Source: Agapanthus africanus (lineage: Eukaryota; Streptophyta; Magnoliopsida; Asparagales; Amaryllidaceae). From it: DNA of 64,000 bases. The position numbers were made by a program, and so were the translations under genes. Below, in pieces: positions 46,307 through 58,725 of this stretch (the first letter of the stretch is position 1; each line of letters opens with the position of its first letter). Where the stretch lies: positions 825,894,353-825,958,352 of the forward strand of contig CM057338.1 in assembly GCA_030015575.1 (NCBI GenBank), read 5' to 3'. The notes beneath the pieces were generated by a model. That model was not told the DNA's origin, searched no databases, and worked only from the letters and a program-made list of their open reading frames with translations.

Positions 46307-46871
46307 TCATAATGCGCCTAAAGAACCTTCGAGGGCTGTTGTATAAAGAATGAGAGGCTTTCCCTTAACCGGAGCGGCCAGTACTGGCGGATTCTGCAGG
46401 TACTGCTTGATTTCGTCCAGCGCACCTTGGCATTTTTGATCCCAGACGAACGGGGTTCCCTTCTTCATCAGGTGACTGTAAGAATGGTATTTCCCTGAAA
46501 GATTAGCTATAAATCGCCGGATATACGTGAACTTTCCCTGGAGAGATCGCAATTGTTTAAGAGCCCTTGGCGGAGGCATTTCCATGATCGCTTTGATCTT
46601 TGACGGATCTATCTCGATGCCTCGGTGTCGGACGATGAATCCTAGGAACTTGCCCGAGGAAACTCCGAATGGGCATTTGATAGGGTTCATCTTCAAGTTG
46701 TATTGCCGAAGGCGTTGAAACACGATTTTCAGATGCTCTAAATGTTCCTCGTATGATTTGCTTTTCACCACGAGGTCATCGATATAGCATTAGACGATTT
46801 CATGTATGAGATCATCGAAGATCTTCGTCATGGCCCTCTGATAGGTGGCGCCAGTGTTCTTTAGACCGAAG
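46307..46871 (-). pseudogene. Tat reverse transcriptase, thumb end, element D
   Basis: The frame 46307-46771 has EEHLEHLKIVFQRLRQYNL, NPIKCPFGV, FLGFIVRHRGIEIDPSK and LRSLQGKFTYIRRFI, all typical gypsy RT/thumb blocks. Upstream sequence to 46871 continues the RT palm and is then cut by copia C. Confidence 0.87.
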
Positions 46872-48765
46872 TGTAAGTCGACGTTAGACACCCCACGAGT
46901 TGTGGGGAGGCGGAATAGGTAAAACAATCATTTTGTTTAAAACAAACATCGACTAACTTACGGATCTTTGCCAAACCCTAACTAACAACATCATAGGAGG
47001 GATTAGCTACTATGAAAGAAGATTATACCTAATGAACCAAGTCCTTCTTGTTCTCGTTGACCACCTCCTCGTCGGCCTCCTCTTTGTGATAGAAGATCCA
47101 CCCGAGAGCTTCTACTCCAAGCCTGACCTCTAACTTGAGGTAACTAGGTAACTAAGAGTGCTAATCAAAGCAACCTAGAGGATATAGAATAGGATTAGGG
47201 ATCAATTAGTCTTGCTAACCCTTGATCTCAACACATGAGAGGTTAGGTTTAGGGTTGAAGAGAGAGAGCATGAGGAGAGAGAAGGTGAGAATGAGAAATC
47301 CTTTTTGGAATAATGAAATCATTGTGAATATATGAAGCATAAGATATTTATTAAATGAATAACAAATAACAATTATCATCATGCTTCATTAACTCACCTT
47401 GTGATTCATCTCATGAGTCATTTAAACAATAAATGCATCATTAACTCTATGGATGAATCACACCATGTGTCATTAAACCAATTAATGCAAATGCCACCTT
47501 AGCCTCCAACTCGTCAAACTTCTAGAAGCTTCTCGAGTAATTACGAGAACGCCCCTCCTATCCATGAAAACACGGAAATACTGAGACTGTATAAATCCAA
47601 TAATCCAATACTAGAATCTGGCTTAAACTAAAGCCCGCTAGTATAAACTGTCCGAACATCGTACGTGCATAAATGCACGTGCTTGTCCGAACCCTGTCGT
47701 AAAACCATACGACCTCTATATCGTTTCGCCCGAAGTAGGGAAACTCTCTGTGTGGGACTCTAAAGACTCGACTACTACGCTGGCAGTGGGTTTAACCACA
47801 GACAGCAAGCGACACTAGCTGTACGTAACGGTCCCCAGGTAGATGTCGATAAGAAGGCTGATGAGGAAACCCATCCGAACTCCTACTGAGCCTGATATGA
47901 CAATCTCCGTACAGTCCGGTCTGTTCGTCTAGGACTATCGCATATCGGGCCTAGGGGCGGCAAGCGTCAGTCCCCTAAAAGCGGTATAAGTCGTGTCGGA
48001 GCGAAGCCCATTACACCTTGAGAAGCTACTGGAAAACTTACCAGTAAATCTCGCTTGCCCTGGCCAGGGACTTTGCGTAATGGCTCTCCAGACACAGCGC
48101 GATATCAACTCCCAATACCGGGAGAGATGAATCCTGTCTAACCGCCACTGCCTCCAAGTGCTTCGGGACTGCACCCAACTGCTACCTATTTGCACGACTC
48201 CTTTGAGCCGTGGTAGGGTAGCAATCTAAGAACAGTGGGAACACACTCAAGGCGAAGCAGCAGTGTCAAGTCTGCGGACTATGCTGTACTCATGTCACCT
48301 GGGAACTGTTAACTGACGACAGGCATAATACCAACCAACAGTTCCCTGCGAGTCCTGTCCGGTGTTCCCGTAACCCAATGAGCACCTGTATACTGTCTCC
48401 AGTACAACGTACTGATGGCTGTGGGACAGACCATCTCCCCAACCGGGATCAGAAGCGTACACACTAGTCTACTCTGGACTATCGATGCCCTGTCTCGATA
48501 ATCCTACGACTAGGGACCTGAAAAAGGATGTGCTTGTAGACTACCCAGCCCCCACTAGTGTGACTGCCATCACAACGCTGGTAGTCAAGCAAGATCCTAA
48601 GGGCTCTATCAATACGTACACACATATTAAGATAGATATAAACCAAGTAGCATACTACCATTTTTAGCAAGACTGTTAATATAACTGTGAATATCCCAAG
48701 CTTCCATTAAGTAATATACAAGCTAGTATGATACAATAATGGCCCCTAGGGCATATACACTAACA
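46872..48765 (-). mobile_element. 3' LTR of copia C (group 2)
   Basis: About 1894 bp. Minus strand starts TGTTAGTGTATATGCCCTAG and ends GTCGACTTACA. It abuts RT sequence of D on the left and a purine tract on the right. Similar in start and end words to H and J. The matching 5' LTR lies beyond the window, so age cannot be judged from LTR divergence. Confidence 0.92.
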
Positions 48766-48780
48766 ATCTCCCACTTGCAC
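48766..48780 (-). promoter_or_regulatory. Polypurine tract of copia C
   Basis: Minus strand GTGCAAGTGGGAGAT next to TGTTAG, as in A and B. Confidence 0.9.
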
Positions 48781-49133
48781 TAGGGCCATGTACTGGCGTA
48801 TCGTAGACCGATCATTTCGAGTAGCCTCTCGAACTGAATCTGAGGTAAGGCCTTAGTGAATGGATCAGCAGTGTTCTCCTCTGTAGCAACTCTCCGGACC
48901 TCGATCTCTTGTCGATCTATGATCTCCCTGATCAGGTGATACCGCCTTAAGATGTGTCTAGACTTCTGATGGGACCTGGGTTCCTTTACTAAAGCTATAG
49001 CTCCGTTGTTATCGCAATACAGCGGTATTGGATCAACAATGGTAGGAACCACCTGAAGTCCTGTTAAGAACTTCTTCATCCAGACTGCTTCTTTTGCGGC
49101 ATCGCAAGCAGCGATATACTCCGCTTCCATCAT
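48780..49133 (-). pseudogene. RNase H of copia C
   Basis: 117 residues starting MMEAEYIAACDAAKEAVW (Glu and Asp of the RNase H set), then LYCDNNGAIALVKEP and RRYHLIREIIDRQEI, KHIDVKYHFIRE-like in other copias, ending before the purine tract. The enzyme would remove the RNA template. Adjacent to RT at 49167. Confidence 0.88.
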
Positions 49134-49166
49134 CGAGTTAGCAACGGTGTCCTGCTTGGAACTCTT

Positions 49167-50285
49167 TCAGCACACCGCCCCTCCATTGAGGGTAAAGACA
49201 TAACCTGACATGGATTTGGAGTCATCCTTGTCACTCTGGAAGCTGGAATCAGCAAAGGACTCTATTTTGAGGTCTTTTTCGCCGTAAACCAAGAACATCA
49301 CCTTAGTCCTTCTCAGGTACTTGAGAATGTTCTTTACTGCTATCCAGTGCTTCTCCCCTGGGTCTGACTGATACCTGCTTACCACGCTCAGTGCGTAAGC
49401 TACATCTGGTCTGGTGCACAACATCGCATACATTATAGAGCCTACCGCAGAAGCGTAGGGTATAACTGACATGCGATCCCTTTCCAAATCAGTCTTGGGA
49501 GACATCTCTTTGGATAAGGTGATTCCGAGACAAGCCGGTAAATTACCGCGCTTAGAATCTACCATACTGAATCTTTTCAGTATAGTGTTGATATACCTGG
49601 ACTGCAATAGTCCCAACATCCTCTTGGATCTATCACGATAGATCCGGATCCCTAGAATGTAAGAGGTATCACCCAGGTTTTTCATGGAGAACCTGTGTGA
49701 CAAGAATCCTTTGACAGATTGTAGCATAGGAATGTCATTTCCTATCAATAGAATGTCATCCACGTACAAGACGAGGAATATGACAGTTCGTGCTACAATT
49801 TTACTATATATACATGGTTCATCTGGATTTTTGATAAAGTCATATTCTTTGACCGTTTCATCAAAACAGATGTTCCAACTCCGTGATGCCTGCTTTAGTC
49901 CATAAATTGACTTAAGCAACTTGCACACTTTCCCGCTGCTCCCACTCTGATTGAAACCTTCTGGCTGATCCATATATACGCACTCTTCTAAATTACCATT
50001 TAGAAAAGCCGTCTTTACGTCCATCTGCCAGATCTCATAATCATGAAAGGCGGCAATAGCAAGAAGGACCCGAATGGATTTTAGCATAGCCACTGGAGAA
50101 AAAGTTTCGTTATAGTCCAAACTAGGTTTTTGACGAAAACCCTTTGCAACAAGTCTAGCCTTATAGGTTTCCACCTTTCCATTTACACCAATCTTTTTCT
50201 TGAAGATCCATTTGCATCCTATGGGTTTTACCCCACCTGGAGCAATGTCCAAAGTCCCTACTTTGTTAGTGTACATTGACTCCAT
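49167..50285 (-). pseudogene. Reverse transcriptase of copia C
   Basis: A 372-residue open stretch covering nearly the whole copia RT (Pfam RVT_2 type): GCKWIFKKKIGVNGKVETYK, RLVAKGFRQK, DYNETFSPVAMLKSIR, WQMDVKTAFLNGNLEE, YGLKQASRSW, and the catalytic FLVLYVDDILLIGND (YVDD at about residue 180), continuing to KNILKYLRRTK and FADSSFQSDKDDSKSMSGY at the RNase H start. The best preserved pol part in the window. Angela/BARE-like wording. Confidence 0.93.
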
Positions 50286-50392
50286 CTCGATCCGTATTGC
50301 ATCCAGCCATTGTACCGAGTCACTGCTCTGGATGGCCTGCTGGAAGCTAGTAGGTTCATCATTATCAATGACGCAATCCTCTCTATCCCCAT

Positions 50393-50939
50393 CTATGAGA
50401 AAACCGTAGTATCTCTCAGGCGGATGAGACGGCCTACTACTCCTTCGAGGGGTGCGGGAATGTCCTGTTCTTCTTGAACTACTGGTTCTACCAAACTTTC
50501 AGTACTAGTTTGTGGTTCTGGAATTTCTTCCAGTTCTATTGCGCTCCCACTTGTTTCCTTTTCTAAAAACTGCTGTTCTAGAAAATGGGCATGACGAGAA
50601 ACAAAAACCTTTTGTTCCTCTGTGTAATAGAAGAAATACCCCTTAGAGTTCTTTGGATATCCCACAAACTTACACTGTACTGATCGTGCCTCGAGTTTGT
50701 CCGCATGCTGCTTTTTAACAAAAGCTGGACATCCCCATATCTTCAGATACTGAAGATAAGGTTTCTTCCCACTCCACATCTGATATGGCGTGGTAGGCAC
50801 AGTCTTGGTAGGAGCCCTGTTCAAAAGATATGTTGCTGATTCTAGCGCATAACCCCAGAAAGATCGCGGTAACTCAGCATTATTCATCATGGAACATACC
50901 ATATCCAATAGGGTTCGGTTCCGTCTCTCCGATACACCG
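50393..50939 (-). pseudogene. Integrase C-terminal region of copia C
   Basis: Open 50393-50908. LPRSFWGYALESATYLLNR, YQMWSGKKPYLQYLKIWGC, CKFVGYPKNSKGYFFYY and HARFLE-like end block are the standard blocks after the catalytic core of copia integrase. The wording (YLKIWGCPAFV; GYPKNSKGYFFY) is Angela/BARE-like. Confidence 0.9.
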
Positions 50940-51476
50940 TTATGCTGTGGAGTGTATGGAGGAGTAAGCTGAGAGAATTCCTTTCTCTTTTAGGTAACCT
51001 AGGAACTCGGCACTTAAGTATTCACCACCTCGATCAGATCTCAGTGTCTTGATACTTTTGCCGGTTTGGTTTTCTACTTCATTCTTATATTCTTGGAATT
51101 TCTCAGAGGCCTCGGATTTATGTTTCATCAAGAAAATGAATCCGTACCTAGAGTAATCATCCTTAAAAGTAATGAAATATGAAAAACCACCTCTTGCATG
51201 TATAGACATTGGACCACATACATCGCTGTGTATGAGTCCTAAGAGCTCGCTCGCTCTTACTCCATGTCTAGTGAATGGAGTCTTTGTCATCTTTCCTTTG
51301 AGACATGATTGACAAGTGGCATAAGATTGATATTCGAATGGATCCAAATATCCTTCTCTATGTAACTTAGTTAACCTTGTCTCATTGATGTGACCCAGTC
51401 TACAATGCCATAAGAAAGCCTTATTTATATCTGGAGACTTTATTTTTAGTGTGTTCTGGACATTGAAAATCTGTAA
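50940..51476 (-). pseudogene. Integrase zinc region and core of copia C
   Basis: Open 50940-51347: YATCQSCLKGKMTKTPF (zinc-binding end), LIHSDVCGPMSIHARGG (first Asp), YFITFKDDYSRYGFIFLMKH and LRSDRGGEYLSAEF (second Asp). It continues leftward with the NGVSERRNRT region holding the Glu (about 50905-50945). Upstream to 51476 lies the LGHINETRL block. Confidence 0.9.
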
Positions 51477-52643
51477 TTAGTTTAGCACGTATATACCGTT
51501 ATCTAGTGTACCGGACCTTATCAAACCATGATTAAGGTGGATGTTAACAACATTGCTTACAAACGTGAAATCATAACCTTCTTTTGATAACAACGAAACT
51601 GATATGATATTACACGTTAAACTAGGTACACAAAAACAGTTGCGCAAAACCAAAATATGTCCACTTGTCAATCCTAGGTGATAATCCCCTATGGACACAG
51701 CACCCACGCTAGCTCCGTTAGCAACCTGGAGGGTCATATCACCAACCTTCGGCTCTCTACGGTCTCTCAGTGCCTGCAATGAATTGCATATATGAGATCC
51801 TGATCCGGTATCTAATACCCAGGATGTAGAGTTGATTGACAGACAATTTTCAATTACAAACACACCTGAAGTCGAAGCCACAGCTTGCTTCGGTTCTTGG
51901 TTATTGGCATTCCAAGCTTTGCAATCTTTCTTCCAATGGCCTTTTCTACGATAGTGGAAGCACTCGTCCTTTGCCACTACTGGCATTGCTACCTTTGTCT
52001 TTCCCTTAGCACCCACCTTACCAACACCTCCTCTAGGTTTGGTAGCGGCCTTCTTCTTCCTTCCTTTGGCCCTAGCCTTGGACCCGGAAGAGGAAGCACC
52101 GCGAACAAACATAGTGTGTGTTTCCCTTGCTTTCTGCAAGGTGCCCTCTGCACTCCTCAACATGTTAAGGAGTTCTGGAAGTTCAACATCTTTTCCTTGA
52201 ATGTTGAAATTCAGAATAAACTGGGCGTAGGTGGAAGGAAGGGACTGAAGAACCAAGTCTGTATACAGCTCGTTCTCTAAAATTGCCCCGAGGTCCGCGA
52301 GCTCTTCTATATAGCCAATCATCTTTAGGACATGTTCTCCTATAGATGATCCGACGGCCAGCCTCGACTGAAACAAGTTCATCGAGGTCTCATATCTTGC
52401 TATACGAGATTGCTCTCTATACAGATCTTTTGTATGGAGAAATATGGATTCAAGATCCATATCCTCGTGCCTCCTCTGATATTCATTATTCATAGAGGCA
52501 AGCATGATCCATTTGGCCTTCGCGCAATCTAACTCCCAGGTTTTGTGGATTTCCTTATCCGCAATACTGGAATTTGGACCAGGGACAGCAGGTGCCTTAG
52601 CAGTAAGGACATACCCCAATTTGTCATAAGTCAAAGCCATCAT
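51477..52643 (-). pseudogene. Gag and protease of copia C
   Basis: 388-residue open stretch. Gag part: LASMNNEYQRRHEDMDLESI, IFLHTKDLYREQSRIARYE, MIGYIEELADLGAILENEL, LVLQSLPSTYAQFILNFNI; then a basic stretch (ARAKGRKKKAATKPRG) and a zinc-knuckle-type CFHYRRKGHWKKDC at about residue 230. Protease: STSWVLDTGSGSHICNSL (DTG at about 280) and CNIISVSLLSKEGYDF. Together with J this shows that group 2 encodes Gag. The N-terminal part of gag lies on the far side of inserted copia B, at 63075-63120. Confidence 0.92.
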
Positions 52644-52667
52644 AACATTCCGGAACTAATCTTTATA

Positions 52668-52672
52668 GTTTG
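52668..52672. repeat. Target-site duplication of copia B, left copy (GTTTG)
   Basis: GTTTG before TGTAGGG; repeated at 63070-63074. It lies within the gag sequence of C. Confidence 0.92.
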
Positions 52673-54892
52673 TGTAGGGTTCCTAGGCACTCCCAAGAGG
52701 TCTCACAAGGCATCGAACATGCCAATTTCAAATTCTACGGTGCCTACAAACCCTAAACTACGGATCGTCGGCTAGATGTCTACGCGAAAAACTAACTAGT
52801 TAACACTTATCTAAAAGTTTAACGGAAATACAACCTTTGTAGATCCGGTGCTCCACCTCCATAGCTCCGCAACGAGGTCCTCTCCGCTGTCCAAATCAAA
52901 TCCGGGCTCTAGAGTCGGCTTCGTCGGAGAAAAAGCGAGCTAGGTCGTCGATGTCCATGCCGAAGATGATCTACGTCGAGGCATCGCTAAATCAAGCTCC
53001 ACCTTCACCAAGCCCTAAAACTTGTGAAGGAAACACACTCTACTACTTGGCAAGAGGTAGAGGATGAAGAAATAGGAAGTGGGTAGACTTTAGAATTGGA
53101 TTTCTCACTTGTTTGCTCAATTCACCATTGATGAAGAAAGCTTTTTCTTCTTGAGTTCAAGGAAGAAGAAGAAGAAATGTTATGATATATTTAATCTAAA
53201 AAAGAAAAGAAATATAATCCTTATCATAACTTGAACCATGGTCAAGTGTAGAGAATAAATCATGGTTAGTGGGATGGTTAGGGTTAAGCATGAGACAAAA
53301 TGGTAACTTGGTCAAAGTCTTCATGAAGCTTCATGAACAAAACAAAAGAAGCCACCATTTTCTCATTTGCTTTACATTTTCCAAAATGAATAAATGAATA
53401 AATAAATAGATATGAAAATGTAAACCCTAACCATTACATAACCATGGTTTAAACTTTACACAAAACACAAGTTAGCATGCATCATCAAACATGATACATA
53501 CAAGTGCACAAAAATATATCACATACACAATGTGCACAACCCAAGTGAGAAAATCCGTTTAAAGTGAACCAATACTAGTTAGTGCAAAGTAACATATCAA
53601 ATATATAATTATGCATTAAATCATTAAATCAACACTTGATTCAATGATCCGGTCATGTCGCACACAACCGACTAGTATTCAATGTATCGGCTTATCGAAT
53701 CAACGCTTGAATCGATAACTAGGTTATATCGCATACAACCTTTCCGATACATTCATCGCGAGAATGTAATACGGTATCACATACACGAATTATTCTCGGT
53801 CCCGCACATATCTCATATGCGCTCCTATTTCGTTTCGCTTGAGCCAGGAAACCTCTGTGTAGGACTCTAAAGACTCGTCAATACGCCGGCAGCAGGTGAT
53901 GATCATATCAAACACCCACAAGCCGCAAGCGGTCTGCTAAACGTAACGGCCACCCGGGTATTGAGCGATCTGAAGATCGACGAGCAAGCCCGCTCACACT
54001 CCAGTGAATCCGACCAGTAACACTACCGTACAGTCCGGTCTGATCGTCTGATATGTCGCATATCTCGCCTAGGGGTGGTAAACGTCAGACCCCAATAGCT
54101 CGATAAGTCATGTCGATATGAGGCTCATAACGGGTCGAGAAACTACTGGTAACACTTACCAGCAATTCTCTGAGCAGCCCTGGCCAGGGACTTCCTGTTA
54201 TAGCCAATCGAACACAGCGCAACATCAACCCTCTATACCGGGAGAGACGAATCCCCTCCTATCGCTCATTGCCTCCATGTGACTCGAGACTGTACCCAAA
54301 AACCACCGTTTTGCACGCCCTCTTGGACGTGGTAAGATGGAAATCAAAGCACAGTGGGAACCACACAAGACTCTAAGACGATCTCGGGTCAACAGACTAC
54401 TCTGTACCAGTGTCACCAGAGAACTGCCATCTGACGTGAGGTATAATACCATCTGGGAGTTCTCGGCGAGTCCGTCCAGTGTACCCAGTCTCTACTGAGC
54501 ACCCGTATATCTCCTCTGATGTCAAACACCGATGGATATGGGATCATCCATCGCCCATCTGTATGGGTCGAGAAGGTATACGCTAGTCTACTCTGGTATA
54601 TCGATGCCCCGTCTCGATACACCCACGACTAGGGACTTTCAAGGATGTACTTATGGACTACCATGTCCCCACTAGTATGATCCGCATCATAGTCCAGGTA
54701 GTCAAGCACACATCCTAAGGGCTTTACCAACATGTAACAGAGAGACAATCAGTATACACGTTAAGGTAAAGTTCAACCAGATAGCATACTATCATGTCGA
54801 GCAAGAAAGTCCTCCCTATATATGTCCCAGCATCCACTACAATATACATCCTATGTACAGTAATGGCCTCTAGGGCATACATATAACTAACA
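52673..54892 (-). repeat. 3' LTR of copia B
   Basis: About 2220 bp. Bounds TGTAGGG...ACTAACA on the plus strand. Nearly identical to 60849-63069 from about 52820 onward; the first 150 bp differ at about 20 places. Confidence 0.93.
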
Positions 54893-54907
54893 ATCTCCCA
54901 CTTGCAC
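54893..54907 (-). promoter_or_regulatory. Polypurine tract of copia B
   Basis: Same GTGCAAGTGGGAGAT on the minus strand as in A and C. Confidence 0.9.
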
Positions 54908-57669
54908 TAGGGCCATCTGATAGCAGTGGTTGCAGTATCTCATACTCAACCATCCCATAAAAGTCTCTTTCTGGGAACAGGCCTTTGTGAGTGGATCCGC
55001 TGTGTTGTCCTCTGAGTCTACTCTCCTAACCTCGATCTCCCTGGAGATCAACCATCTCCATGATCAAGTGATACTGCCTTAGAATATGTCTGGATCACTG
55101 ATGGGACCGGCGTTCCTTGGCATGAGCCACAACTCCATTGTCACACAATGGGAGGAACATAGTTCATCTCATGAACCAATATACACCCAAACAGCCTCTT
55201 TGGTAGCATCTTAAGTAGCGATGTATCCTGCCTTTATCGTCTAGTATGTCACGGTATCTATCTTGGAACTCTTCCAATATACCGTCCCTTTACTGAGGGT
55301 TAAGACAATGCCTGTGACTGACACTCAGTCGTCTTTATCACCCTGGAACCCTTCCAGCGATTCTCCCCAGGATCATGTGATACCATCTCACTTCGACAAG
55401 TAAGAATCCTAACATCCATTTAGATCTATCTCATAGATCTAAAATCCAGGAGTTAGGAGGTATCATTTTGATCCTACACGGAGAATCTTTGTGATAAACG
55501 GAGATTGATCGAGCGTAGTATAAGAAACTCCTTTCTTATCAAGAGTATGTCATCCACGTACTCTACGAGGATCACCACCATACTCCCTACTACCTTTTTG
55601 TTTATACAAGGTTCATCTACCATTTTGATGATGTCAAACTTATTGACTAATTCATCAAAACAGATGTTCCAACTCCGCGATGCCTGCTTTATCTTATAAA
55701 GCATCTTGCACACGTTAACGCTGCTCCCACTGTCTACGAAGCCCTCTGGCTGTGTACTTATAGACGCACTCTTCTAAAACATCATTTAGAAAAGCAGTCA
55801 TGACACCCAACCACCAGATATCGTAGTCATGGTATGTAGCCGTGGTAAGTAGGATCTGGATGGACTTAAGCATAGATCCTTAGAAAAGGTTTCAACATAA
55901 TCCTTACCTGATCAATGATGCAAACCTTTAACAAGTCTAGCTTTGAAAGTCTCAACTTTTCCATGTACACCAAGTAATCTTCTCAAGATATACTTGCTCC
56001 TGATGGGGATTTAACCCTTCAGATATAGCAACCAAAGTCCATACTTTGTTGGTGTATATGGATTCCATCTCAGATCGCTAAGCATCCAGCCATTCTTACA
56101 GAGTCTTACTCCTGATGGCCAGCTCGAAACTAGTTGGGTCATCATCTCATGATGCAATCCTCGCTCCCACTGTCATAGAGGAACCGAAGTATCTCTCAGG
56201 TGGATGAGGAACCCTACTAGATCGGCGGAGAGGCCGAGGTTCGTTGGTAACTATTGAATCCTTTGGTTCTATCAAAACATCTGATGTAGTTCGTATAGCT
56301 GGAACCTTTCCAGTTCTACATAACTGACATTGCCTCGAGCTTGTCCGGATTTTGCTTTTAAACATAGGCCGGACAACCCCAAATCTTAACTAGCTTAAGA
56401 CATGGGCTCTTCCCTTTCCATATCTCATATGGAGTGGTAGGCAAGTGAATTGATTCGAACCCTATTCAATAGGTATGCAGCTTCTCAAGTACATAACTCC
56501 CAAAAGGAAATAGGTAACTCAGTAGTACTCATCATAGAGCACACCTTATCATATAGGGTGTTATTGCTCCGCCCCGATATACCATCGTGCTATGGTGTAT
56601 ACAGAGGAGTAATGCTGAGAGAGAAGCTCATTCTCCTTTAGAAAAGTCCAGTATTTCCGTGCTCAAGTATTCTCCTCCTTGATCTCATCATAGGACATAA
56701 TACTTATACCCGTATTGGTTCTCTACTTCTACCTTATATTCTGTGAATATCTCAAAAGGTTCGGACTTGTGTTTCAACAGGAACATATGTCTGAATCTTG
56801 AGAGATTATCAGAGAATGTAACGAAGTACAAAGAACCAGTCCTGGCATATGTAGACAGGGGACCTTACATACATCAACATGTATCATATCCCAGGAGTTC
56901 GCTAACTCTTTCTCTGTTTCCAGTAAACGGAGCTATGGTCATCTTATCTTTGTGACATGACTGGCGAGTTTCACAAGATGTACATTCAAATTGATTTAAA
57001 TATGCATCTAAATATAACTCCAGCCAGTCGGGTTACATTGATATGACCTAGTCTGCAATGCCTCAAGAAGGATTCGTTCATTTCTGAACTCTTCCTCTTA
57101 TGTGTGTTCCGTATACTAAGAACTGTAGTTTGATTTAGAACATCAATGCTTTTAGATAACGTGCCTGAACCGATCAACTTTTGATATAGGAAATGTTCAA
57201 AACATTATCCAACAATACAAAATTTTATCGTTTCTTTACTAATAAAGAGACAGATATGATTTTGTATATCAGGTTCGGTATCTAATAACATTCGTTCAGA
57301 ATCAATGTATTTGTAATACAGGGTGACAGTGACCAACAGACTTGGCTGCAACACTTGCCCCGTTTTCTGTCTCATGAAACTTATCACCCGTTCTCAGTTC
57401 TCTACCTTTCTGTAGCCCTATGTAACAGATTACATATCTGGGATCCTGATCTAGTATCACATACCCAGGACGTAGAGGATACAGAGAAACAGTTCTTTGT
57501 AACGAACACACCCGAAGATGATGCATCAGCATGCTCTCTCTTCGTTTGGGCGGCACGGGAATTCTGGTAATCCCCAATTTCCTGCTCTGTCTTATAACAA
57601 TTATAAGTAGGAGCGGGACCAACGTTCCCCAGCTCAGTATTATAAGCGGGTTCGGTCAATATTCCGTAT
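54908..57669 (-). pseudogene. Decayed protease-integrase-RT region of copia B
   Basis: Fragments as in A: protease-like 57402-57659 (SSTSWVCDTRSGSQICN and the LGNVGPAPTYN stretch before it), integrase about 56743-57177 (HCRLGHINVTRL), linker 56147-56365 (PLRRSSRVPHPPERYF), RT 55474-55713 (KQASRSWNICFDE, LVEYVDDILLI). Order and similarity to C make the domain assignments firm; the coding part has many breaks. Confidence 0.86.
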
Positions 57670-58145
57670 TATTATCTTGATTAAGGCGTGATATGGTCGC
57701 TACCAGGAGAGAGAGAGAAGAAAACACTCAGCGTGCGCTCTTGCAAGAATAGATTGGTTATTATTTTATCTAATCAGGATGGCTCCCACTGCTTTTTATC
57801 AAATCTTCCTTCAAACCCTAAAAGGAAAGACTAGCCGGGATTAATTACACACTACAAGTTCGCCAATCTTTCAGCCAGGCCAGTGTCGGTACTTTGAGGG
57901 AGGTCCCCCGTGCTTTCGCACGAACCTAATTAATGTAAACCTCGTTTTCCCAGAGGCGTAACCCCGTTAACACCTTTCTAGACACCTACTTGATCGGCTA
58001 ATTGTAATGTATAAAACTCTCCCAGGAGTAACACTTACTCGCAGCGGGTATCGGGATCCAACTATCTCATAGAAGGTATGCAATCTCATTGCAATTTCAA
58101 CACTTGAAATTCCCGATAATATTTTGCCCCCAGCACCCTATGACC

Positions 58146-58337
58146 TTGACGGAGGTCAACAAACCATAGGCTACTAGTCAAGTTCAACCCGTCATTTCTT
58201 GATCGAATTAAACCCACCCGCACGACCCTTGACGGAGGTCAACAAGGCCGCACGACTACCCTAACTCAATCTGCATCATATGCATAAACAGATAAATACT
58301 AGTTAGCTACCGCACACTACGCCTTGACGGAGGTCAA
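58146..58337 (-). promoter_or_regulatory. Three small leader hairpins of copia B
   Basis: TTGACGGAGGTCAA at 58146, 58229 and 58324 (spacing 83 and 95), each a clean TTGAC/GTCAA dyad. Confidence 0.82.
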
Positions 58338-58486
58338 CAAACGTAGCACGAATACTAAATAGGACTTATCTGAAATGACGGAGGGCTACGACAGGTTTTT
58401 CTGAAAACCTATTGCGTAATGAACTTGATATCGTTGTAGAATCAAATGATTTTTAAAATGGAGTGCTTTTGAGGCTTTTCTAGTTT

Positions 58487-58725
58487 TGCTAAAGGAGTCA
58501 TTCCCGGTGAAGGGATCGTCGGTCCTTTCCTCGTCGAATGAGGTGCGGGATATATCATATATATCACTGTGCAAAGCAGAACTCTTAAAAGCTATCAAAA
58601 GACAAACCGAGTGTGTAGCATCTTCCAGTTATTGCTAAAGGAGTCACTCCCGGTGAAGGGATCTCGGTCCTTTCCTCATCGAATAAGGTGCAGGATATAT
58701 CACATATACCTCTGTGCAAAGCAAG
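58487..58725 (-). repeat. Direct repeat in leader of copia B
   Basis: Same doubled unit as in A (9897-10140), here from TTGCTAAAGGAGTCATTCCC and TTGCTAAAGGAGTCACTCCC. Confidence 0.8.

Larger units (their letters stand above)
34601..46871 (-). mobile_element. Ty3/gypsy Tat element D, 3' half
   Basis: Minus-strand element whose RT end, RNase H, second RNase H and integrase lie at 46871-44109, followed (leftward) by about 9 kb of repeat-rich 3' region. A second RNase H, a long 3' region with tandem repeats, and antisense extra open frames are known marks of the Tat lineage (Ogre/Retand/Grande relatives). Copia C is inserted at 46872 in the RT region, so the 5' half lies beyond the window. I could not place the 3' LTR; it may be degenerate, missing or within the repeat region. 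Coding part broken at several places. Confidence 0.8.
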
